Notes: generated by a model from the letters alone, not told the origin. Positions 14,139 to 21,536 are shown, numbered from the stretch's first letter. The stretch is DNA of 24,411 nt from Collinsella sp. AF25-2LB (GCF_003458415.1 NZ_QRUF01000002.1:133310-157720), one strand, 5' to 3'. Made by a program: numbers and translations.

Positions 14139-16385
14139 TTACGCTTTCTTGGCAGGAGCCTTAACAGCGGCTGCCTTGGCCTTGGAAGCAGTCTTTTTGG
14201 TGACCGCCTTCTTGGCCGTGGTGGTCTTGGCCGAAGCCCTGGCAGCGGGCTTGGCAGCCTTCGCCTTTGCCGGAGCCTTCTTAACAGCCGCAGGCTTGGG
14301 CTTTACCGAGGACGCACGCTTGCGCGTCGCCTTCTTGGGCTTCTCGACCACGGGCGGCTTATAGCTGCTGGGCCCGCGGCGCTTAAGCACCACGCCTGCC
14401 AGGCCGGGCACCTTAATCTCAATGGAGTCCATCTGCCCGTTCCAGGGATAGGGCTCGCTCGAGCAGGTGTAGGGTTCCTCACCGGCATAGCCGCTGCCGC
14501 CAAACTCGGGACGGTCGGAGTCAAAGATGACCTCCCAGTCGCCCTCGCGCGGCACTCCCACGCGGAAGCTCTCGTAGCTCGCCGGATCAAAGTTGATCAG
14601 GATCACCAAGTCGTCATCGACGTCCTCGCCCTGACGCACAAAGCTCACGATGGACTGTTTGGAGTTGTCCGCGTCGATCCAGGTAAAGCCGTCGTCGGTG
14701 TAGCCGCGCTCGTACAGAGCGGGCTCGGCGGTGTACAGGTGGTTGAGCGCCTTGATGAACGCCTGATGATGACGGTGGGTCTCGTACTCCTCGGTCAGGA
14801 ACCACTGGATGGACTCGTAGTAGCGCCACTCAATAAACTGGCCGATCTCGTTGCCCATAAAGTTGAGCTTGGCACCGGGATGCGTCATCTGGTAGAAGGC
14901 CAGCGTGCGCAGTCCGGCAAACTGGCGCCACCAGTCGCCCGGCATGCGGCCGATGAGCGAGCACTTGCCGTGCACGACTTCGTCGTGGCTCAGCGGGCAG
15001 ATGAAGTTCTCGGTAAAGGCGTACATGATGGAGAACGTGAGCAGGCCGTGGTTGCCGGGGCGCCACGGAAAATCGGTCTGCATGTAGTGCAGGGTGTCGT
15101 TCATCCAGCCCATGTCCCACTTGTAGTGGAAGCCCAGGCCGCCGTCCTGCGGCGGATAGGTCACAAGCGGCCACGCGGTGGACTCCTCGGCCATCATCAT
15201 CACGTCGGGGTAGTGCGCCTCTACAGCGCAGTTGACCTGACGGATAAACGCGCTGGCGTCCAGGTCCTCCTCGGTACCGTACTTGTTGAACTTCTTTTGG
15301 CTGGGATCGTCAATGCCAAAGTTGAGGTACAGCATACTGGACACGCCGTCCATGCGAATGCCGTCCACGTGGAAGTTCTCGAGCCAGTACAGCACGTTGG
15401 AGACCAGGAAGGAGCGGACCTCGCCGCGGGCGAAGTCAAACTTGTGCGTGCCCCAGTTGGGGTGAATCTCGTGCTCAAACAGCATGTGGCCGTTAAAGGT
15501 GGCAAGGCCGTGGGAGTCGGCGCAAAAACCGCCGGGAACCCAGTCCATGATCACGCCGATGCCCGCCTCGTGGCACGCATCGATAAAGTGCATGAGCTGC
15601 TGGGGGTTGCCGTAGCGCGACGTGGCGGCGTAGTAGCCGGTCGTCTGATAGCCCCAGGAGCCATCGAAGGGATGCTCCATAAGCGGCATGACCTCGATAT
15701 GCGTGTAGCCCATGTCGTGCACGTAGTCCACGAGCTCCACCGACAGGTCGTCGTAGGTGTAGAACTCGCCGCGCTGCGCGGGGAAGGGGTCCATGGGTCC
15801 GGGGTAATTGCCGTACTCGTCGGGCTCGCCCTGCGGCGCGTCGCCGTGGCGCTTCCACGAGCCAATATGCACCTCGTAGATGTTGAGCGGCTGCGACATG
15901 TGGTTATGGCTGGCGCGGCGCTTGAGCCAAGCGGCGTCATTCCACTTGTAGCCATCGAGGGTCCACAGCACGCTCGCGGTACCCGGAGGGCACTCGGCCT
16001 TAAAGGCATAAGGATCGGCCTTGTAAAGCTTCTCGCCCTCGTTGGTCTCGATGAGATATTTATAGAGTTGGCCCTGCTCGGCACCAGGAATAAAGCCTTC
16101 CCAAATAGCGCTCGTATGCACGGGCACCAGCGGGTTGGCTTCCTCATCCCAGTCGTTAAATTCGCCAATGACATGGACACTCTTTACGTCGGGCGCCCAA
16201 ACGCAAAAGCGCCAGCCGCGTGTGCGCTGCTGCGTGTCGGGATGCGCGCCCATCTTTTCCCAGCTGCGCTCCCACATGCCAATGCCAAACAGGTAGACAT
16301 CGTCCTTGGAGAGCTCCGGTGCGTGCGGGGCGGCTTTACGGGTAGCAGGCTTTTTGGTTGCTGGCTTTAGCTTTGTATCGCTCAC
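14139..16385 (-). CDS. glgB: 1,4-alpha-glucan branching enzyme (GH13) with basic Lys/Ala tail
   Basis: Makes the alpha-1,6 branches of glycogen. Counting from GTG 16385 (748 residues): a short basic Pro/Lys leader (about 5-20), a CBM48-type domain (WRFCVWAPDVKSVHVIGEFNDW), and a GH13 barrel with DGIRMDGVSSMLY (nucleophile Asp346), MMMAEES (acid/base Glu400) and LSHDEV (Asp468). The all-beta C-terminal domain ends near 670. Then follows an extra tail of about 70 residues rich in Lys and Ala (KKAPAKAKAAKPAARASAK), like that of GlgA. Region I reads DWVPGGF where branching enzymes normally have DWVPxHF: the conserved His is Gly286. The start is uncertain: GTG 16385 is weakly supported by GGGA six bases upstream; ATG 16397, ATG 16400 or TTG 16445 are alternatives. 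First gene of the glycogen operon. Confidence 0.94.
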   Translation of the reverse strand: MSDTKLKPATKKPATRKAAPHAPELSKDDVYLFGIGMWERSWEKMGAHPDTQQRTRGWRFCVWAPDVKSVHVIGEFNDWDEEANPLVPVHTSAIWEGFIPGAEQGQLYKYLIETNEGEKLYKADPYAFKAECPPGTASVLWTLDGYKWNDAAWLKRRASHNHMSQPLNIYEVHIGSWKRHGDAPQGEPDEYGNYPGPMDPFPAQRGEFYTYDDLSVELVDYVHDMGYTHIEVMPLMEHPFDGSWGYQTTGYYAATSRYGNPQQLMHFIDACHEAGIGVIMDWVPGGFCADSHGLATFNGHMLFEHEIHPNWGTHKFDFARGEVRSFLVSNVLYWLENFHVDGIRMDGVSSMLYLNFGIDDPSQKKFNKYGTEEDLDASAFIRQVNCAVEAHYPDVMMMAEESTAWPLVTYPPQDGGLGFHYKWDMGWMNDTLHYMQTDFPWRPGNHGLLTFSIMYAFTENFICPLSHDEVVHGKCSLIGRMPGDWWRQFAGLRTLAFYQMTHPGAKLNFMGNEIGQFIEWRYYESIQWFLTEEYETHRHHQAFIKALNHLYTAEPALYERGYTDDGFTWIDADNSKQSIVSFVRQGEDVDDDLVILINFDPASYESFRVGVPREGDWEVIFDSDRPEFGGSGYAGEEPYTCSSEPYPWNGQMDSIEIKVPGLAGVVLKRRGPSSYKPPVVEKPKKATRKRASSVKPKPAAVKKAPAKAKAAKPAARASAKTTTAKKAVTKKTASKAKAAAVKAPAKKA

Positions 16386-16597
16386 GTTTGATCCCATCAT
16401 GACGCGGCAGCGTGTTGCCTTGGTGACTAGATGCGAAAGGTCCAAGGCTGCACGAATCGAAGGGACGGCGATAGTTCTATGATTCGTTCCACCTCGCGTG
16501 CTCGGTGGAACTTTCGGCAGAAACTACGATAACACCTGTACGTTACTTTTATGAACGAAAGAGGGTTTGCGGGGGCGTTTAATCGGTAAGCGCCATG

Positions 16598-16627
16598 TTT
16601 ATACCACTTGCAGAATTGACGTGGTAA
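16598..16627 (-). promoter_or_regulatory. glgB: candidate glgB operon promoter
   Basis: On the - strand TTACCA (16627-16622, 4 of 6 matches to the -35 consensus) is followed after 18 bases by TATAAA (16603-16598, 5 of 6 to the -10). The -35 lies within a copy of the TGGTAAAAC motif, so a protein bound there would block polymerase. Transcription would start near 16590, about 200 bases before glgB. Confidence 0.45.
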
Positions 16628-16644
16628 AACTCTTGACAGTTTTA
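16622..16644. promoter_or_regulatory. candidate operator overlapping the -35 of the glgB and HAD promoters
   Basis: The perfect inverted repeat taaaactcttgacagtttta (16625-16644) has 7-base arms and a 6-base centre. It starts within TGGTAAAAC (16622-16630), covers the candidate glgB -35, and contains TTGACA (16633-16638), a consensus -35 for the opposite strand. The -10 for that rightward promoter is weak (tagatt, 20 bases away). The placement suggests one regulator could act on both directions. Confidence 0.4.
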
Positions 16645-16678
16645 TCAATTAGCGTTTCTAGATTGTTAGGTTGACGTT

Positions 16679-16694
16679 TGGTAAAACGTTTTTA
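16679..16694 (+). promoter_or_regulatory. candidate LacI-type operator upstream of the HAD gene
   Basis: TGGTAAAACGTTTTTA contains the 10-bp palindrome AAAACGTTTT (16683-16692), typical of the CG-centred operators of LacI-family regulators. It matches TGGTAAAACGATTTTC upstream of the GH13-GH77 gene over the first ten bases. It lies about 40 bases before the HAD start codon. Confidence 0.4.
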
Positions 16695-16731
16695 GCAGGT
16701 TGTTTACCCTTTGACATCGAAAGGCTCGTAT

Positions 16732-17421
16732 ATGGACCACATCGCCGCCTCAAGTGTCGCTTTTATTTTCGATTGCGACGGCACACTGGTTAACAGCACC
16801 CCCGTTTGGGCTTATTCTCAGCCCGAGTTATTGCACCGCCACGGAGTTGACGTGACGGTCGAGGATTTTGCCCAGTTTGAGCATTTGTCGCTCGAGGACG
16901 AGTGCCAGGCCTACCACGACACCTGGGGCATTGGTACGAATGGCGAGGAGCTGTATCGCGAGCTGAGCAATATTCTGATTGATGGGTACTCCAAGGTGCC
17001 GCCGCGCGAGGGGCTCCTGGCTTTTTTGGAGCAGGCGAAGGCGGCCGGCGTTGCCATGTGCGTTGCTACGTCCACGCCGACCGAACTGGTGCAGTCCGCG
17101 CTCGCTGGTGCCGGGCTCGACGCGTACATGGAGTTTGTGACCACCACGGGTGAGGCGGGACGTTCCAAGCAGTTCCCCGATGTGTACGAGCTGGCGCTGC
17201 GCCGCCTGGAGGAGCGCCATGGGCACAAGTTTGCGCGCGCTTGGGTGTTTGAGGACGCTGTCTTTGGCCTTAAGAGCTCTGGGGTCGCTGGCTTTAAGCG
17301 TGTGGGTATTTATGACCCGCACGGCCGCATGAAGCGCGACGATGTACGCGCCAACTGCGATATCTTTATCGACAGCTACGAGGAGCTGGATCTGGCCCGC
17401 GTGCTTTCGTTTGAGGGATAG
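16732..17421 (+). CDS. HAD-superfamily phosphatase, beta-phosphoglucomutase-like
   Basis: Haloacid-dehalogenase-type hydrolase of 229 residues, probably a small-molecule phosphatase or phosphoglucomutase-like enzyme. Motif I FDCDGTLVNS holds Asp14 (nucleophile) and Asp16, motif II VATSTP holds Ser114, motif III is Lys146, and motif IV VFEDAVFG holds Glu174-Asp175. A helical cap (about 20-85) between motifs I and II places it in subfamily I. The substrate cannot be read from sequence. ATG 16732 has AAAGG 8 bases upstream; an in-frame TTG at 16711 is less likely. It is divergent from the glycogen operon and 9 bases before the thiamine pyrophosphokinase-like gene, so the two are probably co-transcribed. 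The shared operator-like motif hints at a link to sugar status. Confidence 0.9.
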   Translation: MDHIAASSVAFIFDCDGTLVNSTPVWAYSQPELLHRHGVDVTVEDFAQFEHLSLEDECQAYHDTWGIGTNGEELYRELSNILIDGYSKVPPREGLLAFLEQAKAAGVAMCVATSTPTELVQSALAGAGLDAYMEFVTTTGEAGRSKQFPDVYELALRRLEERHGHKFARAWVFEDAVFGLKSSGVAGFKRVGIYDPHGRMKRDDVRANCDIFIDSYEELDLARVLSFEG

Positions 17422-17430
17422 GCGAGGGCC

Positions 17431-18072
17431 GTGGCTTGCAAGGTATTAGTGGTCTGCGGCTCGCCCGTGGTGGCGAGCGCGGATCTGTTACGTAGGCTAG
17501 CAGGGGAGTGCGACCACGTCGTCGCCGTGGACCGCGGACTCGACGCGCTGCTGGGCGCGGGACTGGGCTGCGATGTGTATGTGGGGGACGCCGACACGGT
17601 GAGCGACGCGGGTCGTGCGTTGGTCGATGCCGCCGAAGCCTTTGAAGTAGAACGCCACGACCCGTATAAGGACTATACCGATCTGGCGCTGGCGCTCGAT
17701 TCCGTCCGTCGTCGCTGGCCGGGTGCCGAAGTAGTTGCGACCTGCGCCACCGGCGGCCGTCCTGATATGGCGCTTTCCGTACTGGGCCTGCTCGCGGGCT
17801 ACGAGGATGCCCCTGTCTGGATTGCCGAGGACAGGGCGGTCGCCCGCATCCTTCGCGCAGGCGAATCGTGGACCATCGAAGGCGCCGAAGGCAAGACGTT
17901 CTCCATCATCGCCATTGCCCCCAACACCGTGGTAAGCGAACACGGCCTAGAATGGGAGCTAGACCACAGCTCCCTGGGCCTGTTGGCCGACACCGGCATC
18001 TCTAATGTCGTCAGAAAAACGGCCAAGATCCAAGTTCACACCGGCACCGCCATCGCTTACCTATATCAATAG
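17431..18072 (+). CDS. thiamine pyrophosphokinase-like protein
   Basis: Probably converts thiamine plus ATP to thiamine diphosphate. The 213-residue product matches the family: HVVAVDRGLDALLGAG, VGDADTV (52-57, the GDfDSv motif), DPYKDYTDLALAL (77-89, family KxxTD signature) and TGGRPDMAL (107-115, GGRxDH-like, with Met in place of the His). The C-terminal beta domain (about 140-213) ends IAYLYQ. The GTG start at 17431 has an untidy ribosome site (GAGGG only 2 bases away), and a later GTG at 17449 would cut the first beta strand. It follows the HAD gene by 9 bases. The His to Met change in the last motif leaves some doubt over substrate or activity. Confidence 0.85.
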   Translation: MACKVLVVCGSPVVASADLLRRLAGECDHVVAVDRGLDALLGAGLGCDVYVGDADTVSDAGRALVDAAEAFEVERHDPYKDYTDLALALDSVRRRWPGAEVVATCATGGRPDMALSVLGLLAGYEDAPVWIAEDRAVARILRAGESWTIEGAEGKTFSIIAIAPNTVVSEHGLEWELDHSSLGLLADTGISNVVRKTAKIQVHTGTAIAYLYQ

Positions 18073-18100
18073 GCATTTAGAATCTGACCCAAAAAAGTCC

Positions 18101-18129
18101 TTGCACGCCGCGCCAACTTCCCCTATAGT
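18101..18129 (+). promoter_or_regulatory. promoter of tRNA-Ala
   Basis: TTGCAC (18101-18106) and TATAGT (18124-18129) are 17 bases apart, each with 5 of 6 matches to the housekeeping consensus. Transcription would start about 7 bases later, just before the tRNA 5' end at 18143. Confidence 0.75.
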
Positions 18130-18142
18130 ATCTCCTCGTCAC

Positions 18143-18218
18143 GGGGGCGTAGCTCAGCTGGGAGAGCGCTTGACTGGCAGTCAAGAGGTCAGGGGTTCGA
18201 TTCCCCTCGTCTCCACCA
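18143..18218 (+). tRNA. tRNA-Ala (anticodon GGC)
   Basis: Full cloverleaf of 76 bases including an encoded CCA. The acceptor stem pairs 18143-18149 with 18208-18214 and has the G3-U70 pair that marks alanine tRNAs. The D arm is 18152-18167. The anticodon stem is cttga/tcaag with loop ctggcag, giving anticodon GGC, which reads GCC (and GCU by wobble). The T arm is agggg-ttcgatt-cccct, followed by discriminator A and CCA. It is a single-gene transcription unit with its own promoter and terminator. Confidence 0.97.
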
Positions 18219-18228
18219 TCGTGAATGC

Positions 18229-18259
18229 AAAGGCCTTCGGAATTTCGAAGGCCTTTTTT
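18229..18259 (+). terminator. terminator of tRNA-Ala
   Basis: A 10-bp perfect stem, aaggccttcg (18230-18239) with cgaaggcctt (18246-18255), encloses a 6-base loop and runs into six T residues. A strong rho-independent terminator 11 bases after the tRNA. Confidence 0.92.
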
Positions 18260-18530
18260 CATGCCAAAAAACCACGCGCCACAAACCCCACCTACGCCAA
18301 CAAAAAGTTGCACAATTTATTTCACATGTCTGTACATAGTTTGTTACACAAACGCGATTATCAGTGTAGATCGCCGTTCCATTTGGGCTTCAGGAACGCC
18401 CCTAATCACCGCCACTACCTTAATAACCTGCATCAATGTGAACAACATCGCAAAACAGCCCCCTTGAACACGCTAAATGAACGAAATGTTGTCCAGTACT
18501 GCCCAAATCAGTTTCGCTAACAGCTTGTGC
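18260..18530. other. gene-free stretch before the polysaccharide operon leader
   Basis: AT-richer DNA with no open frame that looks coding on either strand. The only structure noted is a short perfect inverted repeat, gtttgt-tac-acaaac (18339-18353), of operator-like size. Upstream control elements of the polysaccharide operon may lie here, but no promoter is clear. Confidence 0.45.
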
Positions 18531-19004
18531 TAGGATACTTAACGTTACATGAGTTCAACTGTGCTCACGGCTCCAGCAAGTCGCAAAACGCAGGGTCGAT
18601 CAGCATCCGGCCGTAACGGCGGTGCCAGAAACACCATGAGCTCCAATATCGATTGCCATGCGCGATTTTGCACTTGCTTTTGCGGGCATTTAATAGTTCG
18701 CATTTGGTAATGCATCAAATTGCTATGGCAAACCTCAGCAGTTTTCAGCTGTTTGCGTGCGGTCCAGTTTTGGTACCCGCTTGACTGGTTCGCACGCAGC
18801 CAGCTGGAGACGCGGTCATTTTGCGATACACGTCCGCGTCTCTAGCAACTGCATTTGTACATACCGTTCACGGTGGGGCAGAGCCACGTGCTTGTCTAAC
18901 TGGGCTCAGGGTTTGAATATGGAGCGCCTTAGCGCACAAGCGCCCTGGCGAAGCCATACCCAAACCCCGTGAGCCACACGTAAGACAGCAAGGGGGTGGT
19001 GCTC
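18525..19004 (+). promoter_or_regulatory. putative structured 5' leader of the polysaccharide operon
   Basis: About 480 bases with no gene before the NusG-paralogue start. A weak extended -10, TGCTAGGAT (18528-18536), without a good -35, is the best start candidate. The 3' half folds strongly. Hairpin 1 (18746-18806) pairs cagctg/cagctg and tgcgtgcg/cgcacgca with a top stem ccagt/actgg. Hairpin 2 (18807-18842) is a perfect 9-bp stem gagacgcgg/ccgcgtctc directly adjoining it. Hairpin 3 (18909-18967) pairs 14-base arms with a 2-base mismatch. None has a U-run, so they are not ordinary terminators. LoaP-type NusG paralogues are known to act through RNA hairpins in operon leaders, so this is a plausible recruitment site. 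Confidence 0.5.
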
Positions 19005-19550
19005 GTGTGGTATGTAATCCAGGTCATTAACGGTCGCGAAGACGTAATGCGCGAGCGCATCGAACGTTTGATGCCGTCTGGCGCCATGCAGGAGCTCTTT
19101 TATCCCCAATATCAGACCGAAATCAAGGTACACGGCGAATGGGTTAACACAACCAAGCCGTTGTTCCCCGGTTATCTCATCTGCGATACGGCAGACCCCC
19201 GCACTGTGCAACAGTATTTACTGCGCATGGATGACTTTGCCCGGGTGCTTTCCCAGGACGGTCAGTTTGTGCCGCTGGCAAAAGAAGAGGTCCAGCTTAT
19301 TGGCGGCTTTACGCATAGGGGAGACCGCGTAGTGCCCATGAGCGAGGCCCTAAAAGACGGTGACCAGGTCGTAGTAACGGCTGGTCCGCTGCTGGGCCAC
19401 GAAGGCCTTATCAAAACCATTAACAGACGCAAGAGCACTGCTTATTTGGAGCTCAACCTGTGCGGCCGGCGCGTAACCACCCGCGTTGGCCTCGCGGTGC
19501 TTTCAAACGAGCAGCGCGTCATGCGCAACATCAAAAAGGCAATCGCCTAG
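19005..19550 (+). CDS. NusG-family transcription antitermination factor, LoaP-like
   Basis: A specialised NusG paralogue of 181 residues that should bind RNA polymerase and keep it elongating through the operon. The N-terminal NGN domain (about 1-100) shows MWYVIQVINGRED, LFYPQYQTEIKVHGEW and KPLFPGYLICDT. A linker leads to a KOW domain (about 115-165) with LKDGDQVVVTAGPLLGHEGLIKTINRRKSTAYLEL. Two clues point away from housekeeping NusG: position as first gene of a surface-polysaccharide operon, and a long hairpin-rich leader. GTG 19005 is chosen because AAGGGGG lies 8 bases before it and the product then begins MWYVIQV like the family; GTG 18996 and GTG 18999 overlap that ribosome site. LoaP, RfaH-like and UpxY-like assignments need a phylogeny; LoaP is favoured by the KOW sequence and taxon. 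Confidence 0.88.
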   Translation: MWYVIQVINGREDVMRERIERLMPSGAMQELFYPQYQTEIKVHGEWVNTTKPLFPGYLICDTADPRTVQQYLLRMDDFARVLSQDGQFVPLAKEEVQLIGGFTHRGDRVVPMSEALKDGDQVVVTAGPLLGHEGLIKTINRRKSTAYLELNLCGRRVTTRVGLAVLSNEQRVMRNIKKAIA

Positions 19551-19601
19551 CTGCTGGCGGTCGCCACACAGAACAGGGAGAATCCCCGACCCGGGGACGA
19601 A

Positions 19602-20366
19602 GTGTTGGAAGAGAACGTGTCGGATAAAACTCAATATACAACTGATGCGCCCGTGGGGGCGGCACTGATTGCTCAGGCCATGGACCGGCGCGAAGGCGCT
19701 GGCCGCTACAAGGCCATGCAATCCATCATGGACTGGGACCGCTCGCGCCTGGCCTACCGCGCCGTTAAGCGCGCCTTTGACGTCGTGTTCAGTGGCTGCG
19801 TGCTTGCCGTCATCGCTGTACCCAGCCTTGTGCTTGCCGCGGCCATCCGCCTAGAGAGCGAGGGCAACCCCTTCTACAGCCAGATCCGAGTGGGACAGAC
19901 CCGCCCCGACGGAAGCCTGACCACGTTCCGCATGTGGAAGTTCCGTTCCATGTACAAGGACGCCGACGAACGCCTAGCCGAGCTCAAGGAGCAGAACGAG
20001 ATCGTCGGCGCCATGTTCAAGATGAAGGAGGACCCCCGCGTCACCAAGATCGGGAAGTTCATCCGCAAACATTCCATCGACGAGTTCCCGCAGTTCCTGA
20101 ACGTGTTCCTGGGTCAGATGTCCGTGGTTGGCCCCAGGCCGCCGCTGCCGAATGAGGTTGCGGAGTATACGGAATATGACCTGCAACGTTTGGCAGTGAA
20201 GCCTGGGATCACCGGACTCTGGCAGGTTACGGAGCGCAACTCCACCGGTTTCGACGGCATGGTCCGCCGGGACCTCGAGTACATAGCAAAACGCGGAATC
20301 GTCATGGACCTCAAAATCGTCCTCCTCACGGTTCTGGAGGTCTTCAACGGGAGCGATGCGTACTAA
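19602..20366 (+). CDS. undecaprenyl-phosphate sugar phosphotransferase (initiating transferase)
   Basis: Membrane-attached phosphoglycosyl transferase that moves a sugar-1-phosphate from a UDP-sugar to undecaprenyl phosphate, the first step of repeat-unit assembly. The 254-residue product is the short, monotopic type (catalytic domain only). One hydrophobic segment (about 57-82, DVVFSGCVLAVIAVPSLVLA) precedes the catalytic domain with MWKFRSM (111-117), the Asp160-Glu161 dyad in HSIDEFPQ, VGPRP (176-180) and KPGITGLWQV (200-209). The N-terminal 50 residues are variable. The GTG at 19602 is taken; GTG 19617 with GGAAG nearby is a fair alternative. It follows the NusG paralogue by 51 bases and its stop overlaps the next start by one base. 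The sugar transferred (Gal, Glc or other) cannot be told from sequence. Confidence 0.93.
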   Translation: MLEENVSDKTQYTTDAPVGAALIAQAMDRREGAGRYKAMQSIMDWDRSRLAYRAVKRAFDVVFSGCVLAVIAVPSLVLAAAIRLESEGNPFYSQIRVGQTRPDGSLTTFRMWKFRSMYKDADERLAELKEQNEIVGAMFKMKEDPRVTKIGKFIRKHSIDEFPQFLNVFLGQMSVVGPRPPLPNEVAEYTEYDLQRLAVKPGITGLWQVTERNSTGFDGMVRRDLEYIAKRGIVMDLKIVLLTVLEVFNGSDAY

Positions 20367-21532
20367 TGCAGCATGTTTTCATCATCGGATCCAAGGGGAT
20401 TCCGGCAAACTACGGCGGCTACGAGACGTTCGTGGAAAAACTGACCGAGAATCAGGTATCGCACGACATCAAGTACCACGTGGCATGCGCCGTGGACTCC
20501 GCCGAGCAAGTCGGCGAGTTCGAGCACAACGGGGCGCACTGCTTCAACGTGCTGCGCAGGCCCGTCGGTGCCGCGAGGGCTATCTTCTACGACATCGACG
20601 CCCTCAAGTGGTGCATCGCCTACATCGAGGAGAACCGAGTCCAGCATCCCATCGTCTACGTGCTGGCCTGTCGCATCGGGCCGTTCTTCGGCAGGTACGT
20701 TAACAGGATCCACGCCCTTGGCGGCAAGGTCCTCGTGAACCCCGACGGCCACGAGTGGAAGCGCGCCAAGTGGAGCGCACCCGTCCGCAAGTACTGGAAG
20801 CTCTCGGAGCGCGGGATGGTCAAGCACGCCGACCTGATGGTGTGCGACTCCAAGAACATCGAGAAGTACATTCGAGGGGAGTATGCCGACCTGGATCCCG
20901 AGACGACCTTCATCGCCTACGGGGCCGACATCAAGCGCTCCGCGCTCGTTGACGACGATCCTAAGTTCACGGGATGGCTCTCCGAGAAGGGCCTCGAGCC
21001 CTTCGGCTACTACCTGGTTGTGGGACGTTTCGTGCCTGAGAACAACTACGAGACCATGATTCGGGAGTTCATGGCTTCCGAATCCAAGCGCGACTTTGCG
21101 CTCGTGACGGGAGTGGACGACTCCTTCCTCGCAGAGCTCGAGCGGAAGACGCACTTCAAGTCCGACCCGCGCATCAAGTTTGTCGGGACCGTCTACGACC
21201 AGGAGCTCCTGAAGAAGATTCGTGAGCAGGCTTACGGCTACTTCCACGGCCATGAGGTCGGTGGCACCAACCCGAGCCTCCTGGAGGCCTTGGCTTCCAC
21301 CCGCCTGAATCTTCTTTTAGACGTGGGTTTCAACCGAGAAGTCGCTGAAGATTCCGCCCTGTATTGGGACAAGAAGTCCGGAGACTTGGCTGAACTTATC
21401 AACCGTGCTGACGCGATGGACTTGAAGTCGATCGAGGAGTTCGATGCGGCCTCGACTTCCGTTATTCGCGACCGGTATTCTTGGCAGTCCATCACCGACA
21501 GCTATGAAGACCTTTTCCTCGGAAGGCAATAG
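20366..21532 (+). CDS. DUF1972/GT4 glycosyltransferase, probable rhamnosyltransferase
   Basis: Cytoplasmic GT-B glycosyltransferase of 388 residues that probably adds the second sugar of the repeat unit. The N-terminal DUF1972 domain shows [23 protein letters not shown] (split as [16 protein letters not shown], 7-22), and [12 protein letters not shown] (125-136). The C-terminal GT4 half has [15 protein letters not shown] (218-232) and the nucleotide-sugar motif [14 protein letters not shown] with Glu297 and Glu307 in EX9E spacing rather than the usual EX7E. Streptococcal relatives (Cps2T/GacB type) transfer rhamnose, and the dTDP-rhamnose genes follow here, so rhamnose is the favoured donor by inference. 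The ATG overlaps the previous stop (TAATG). Codon use in the last 250 bases is visibly less GC-rich than in the preceding part. Confidence 0.88.
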   Translation: MQHVFIIGSKGIPANYGGYETFVEKLTENQVSHDIKYHVACAVDSAEQVGEFEHNGAHCFNVLRRPVGAARAIFYDIDALKWCIAYIEENRVQHPIVYVLACRIGPFFGRYVNRIHALGGKVLVNPDGHEWKRAKWSAPVRKYWKLSERGMVKHADLMVCDSKNIEKYIRGEYADLDPETTFIAYGADIKRSALVDDDPKFTGWLSEKGLEPFGYYLVVGRFVPENNYETMIREFMASESKRDFALVTGVDDSFLAELERKTHFKSDPRIKFVGTVYDQELLKKIREQAYGYFHGHEVGGTNPSLLEALASTRLNLLLDVGFNREVAEDSALYWDKKSGDLAELINRADAMDLKSIEEFDAASTSVIRDRYSWQSITDSYEDLFLGRQ

Positions 21533-21536
21533 CACC

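Larger units (their letters stand above)
16386..16731. promoter_or_regulatory. divergent regulatory region between glgB and the HAD gene
   Basis: 346 bases without a gene. The right half holds the candidate promoters and operators listed separately. The left half would be a glgB leader of about 200 bases with two inverted repeats: cgaatc (16453-16458) with gattcg (16481-16486), and gttccacc (16486-16493) with ggtggaac (16504-16511). The arms share one base, so both stems cannot form fully at once. No riboswitch family is recognised. Confidence 0.5.

Noticed and set aside
11084..14164. A 1026-codon open frame on the + strand, antisense to glgP and glgC
   Set aside because: The opposite strand holds every motif of GlgP and the GlgC N-terminus. 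Long antisense frames are expected in GC-rich genes, and the translation is low-complexity Val/Leu/Gly/His/Asp-rich without family motifs.
14136..16370. A 744-codon + strand frame opposite glgB
   Set aside because: glgB on the - strand has all its GH13 motifs. The antisense product has no recognisable domain.
18005..18520. An open frame running through the end of the thiamine pyrophosphokinase-like gene and across tRNA-Ala
   Set aside because: It overlaps a well-formed tRNA gene with its own promoter and terminator and has no family features.
18760..18800. Hairpin 1 of the leader as an ordinary intrinsic terminator
   Set aside because: No T-run follows; the next base starts a second perfect stem. 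It is better read as a structural leader element.
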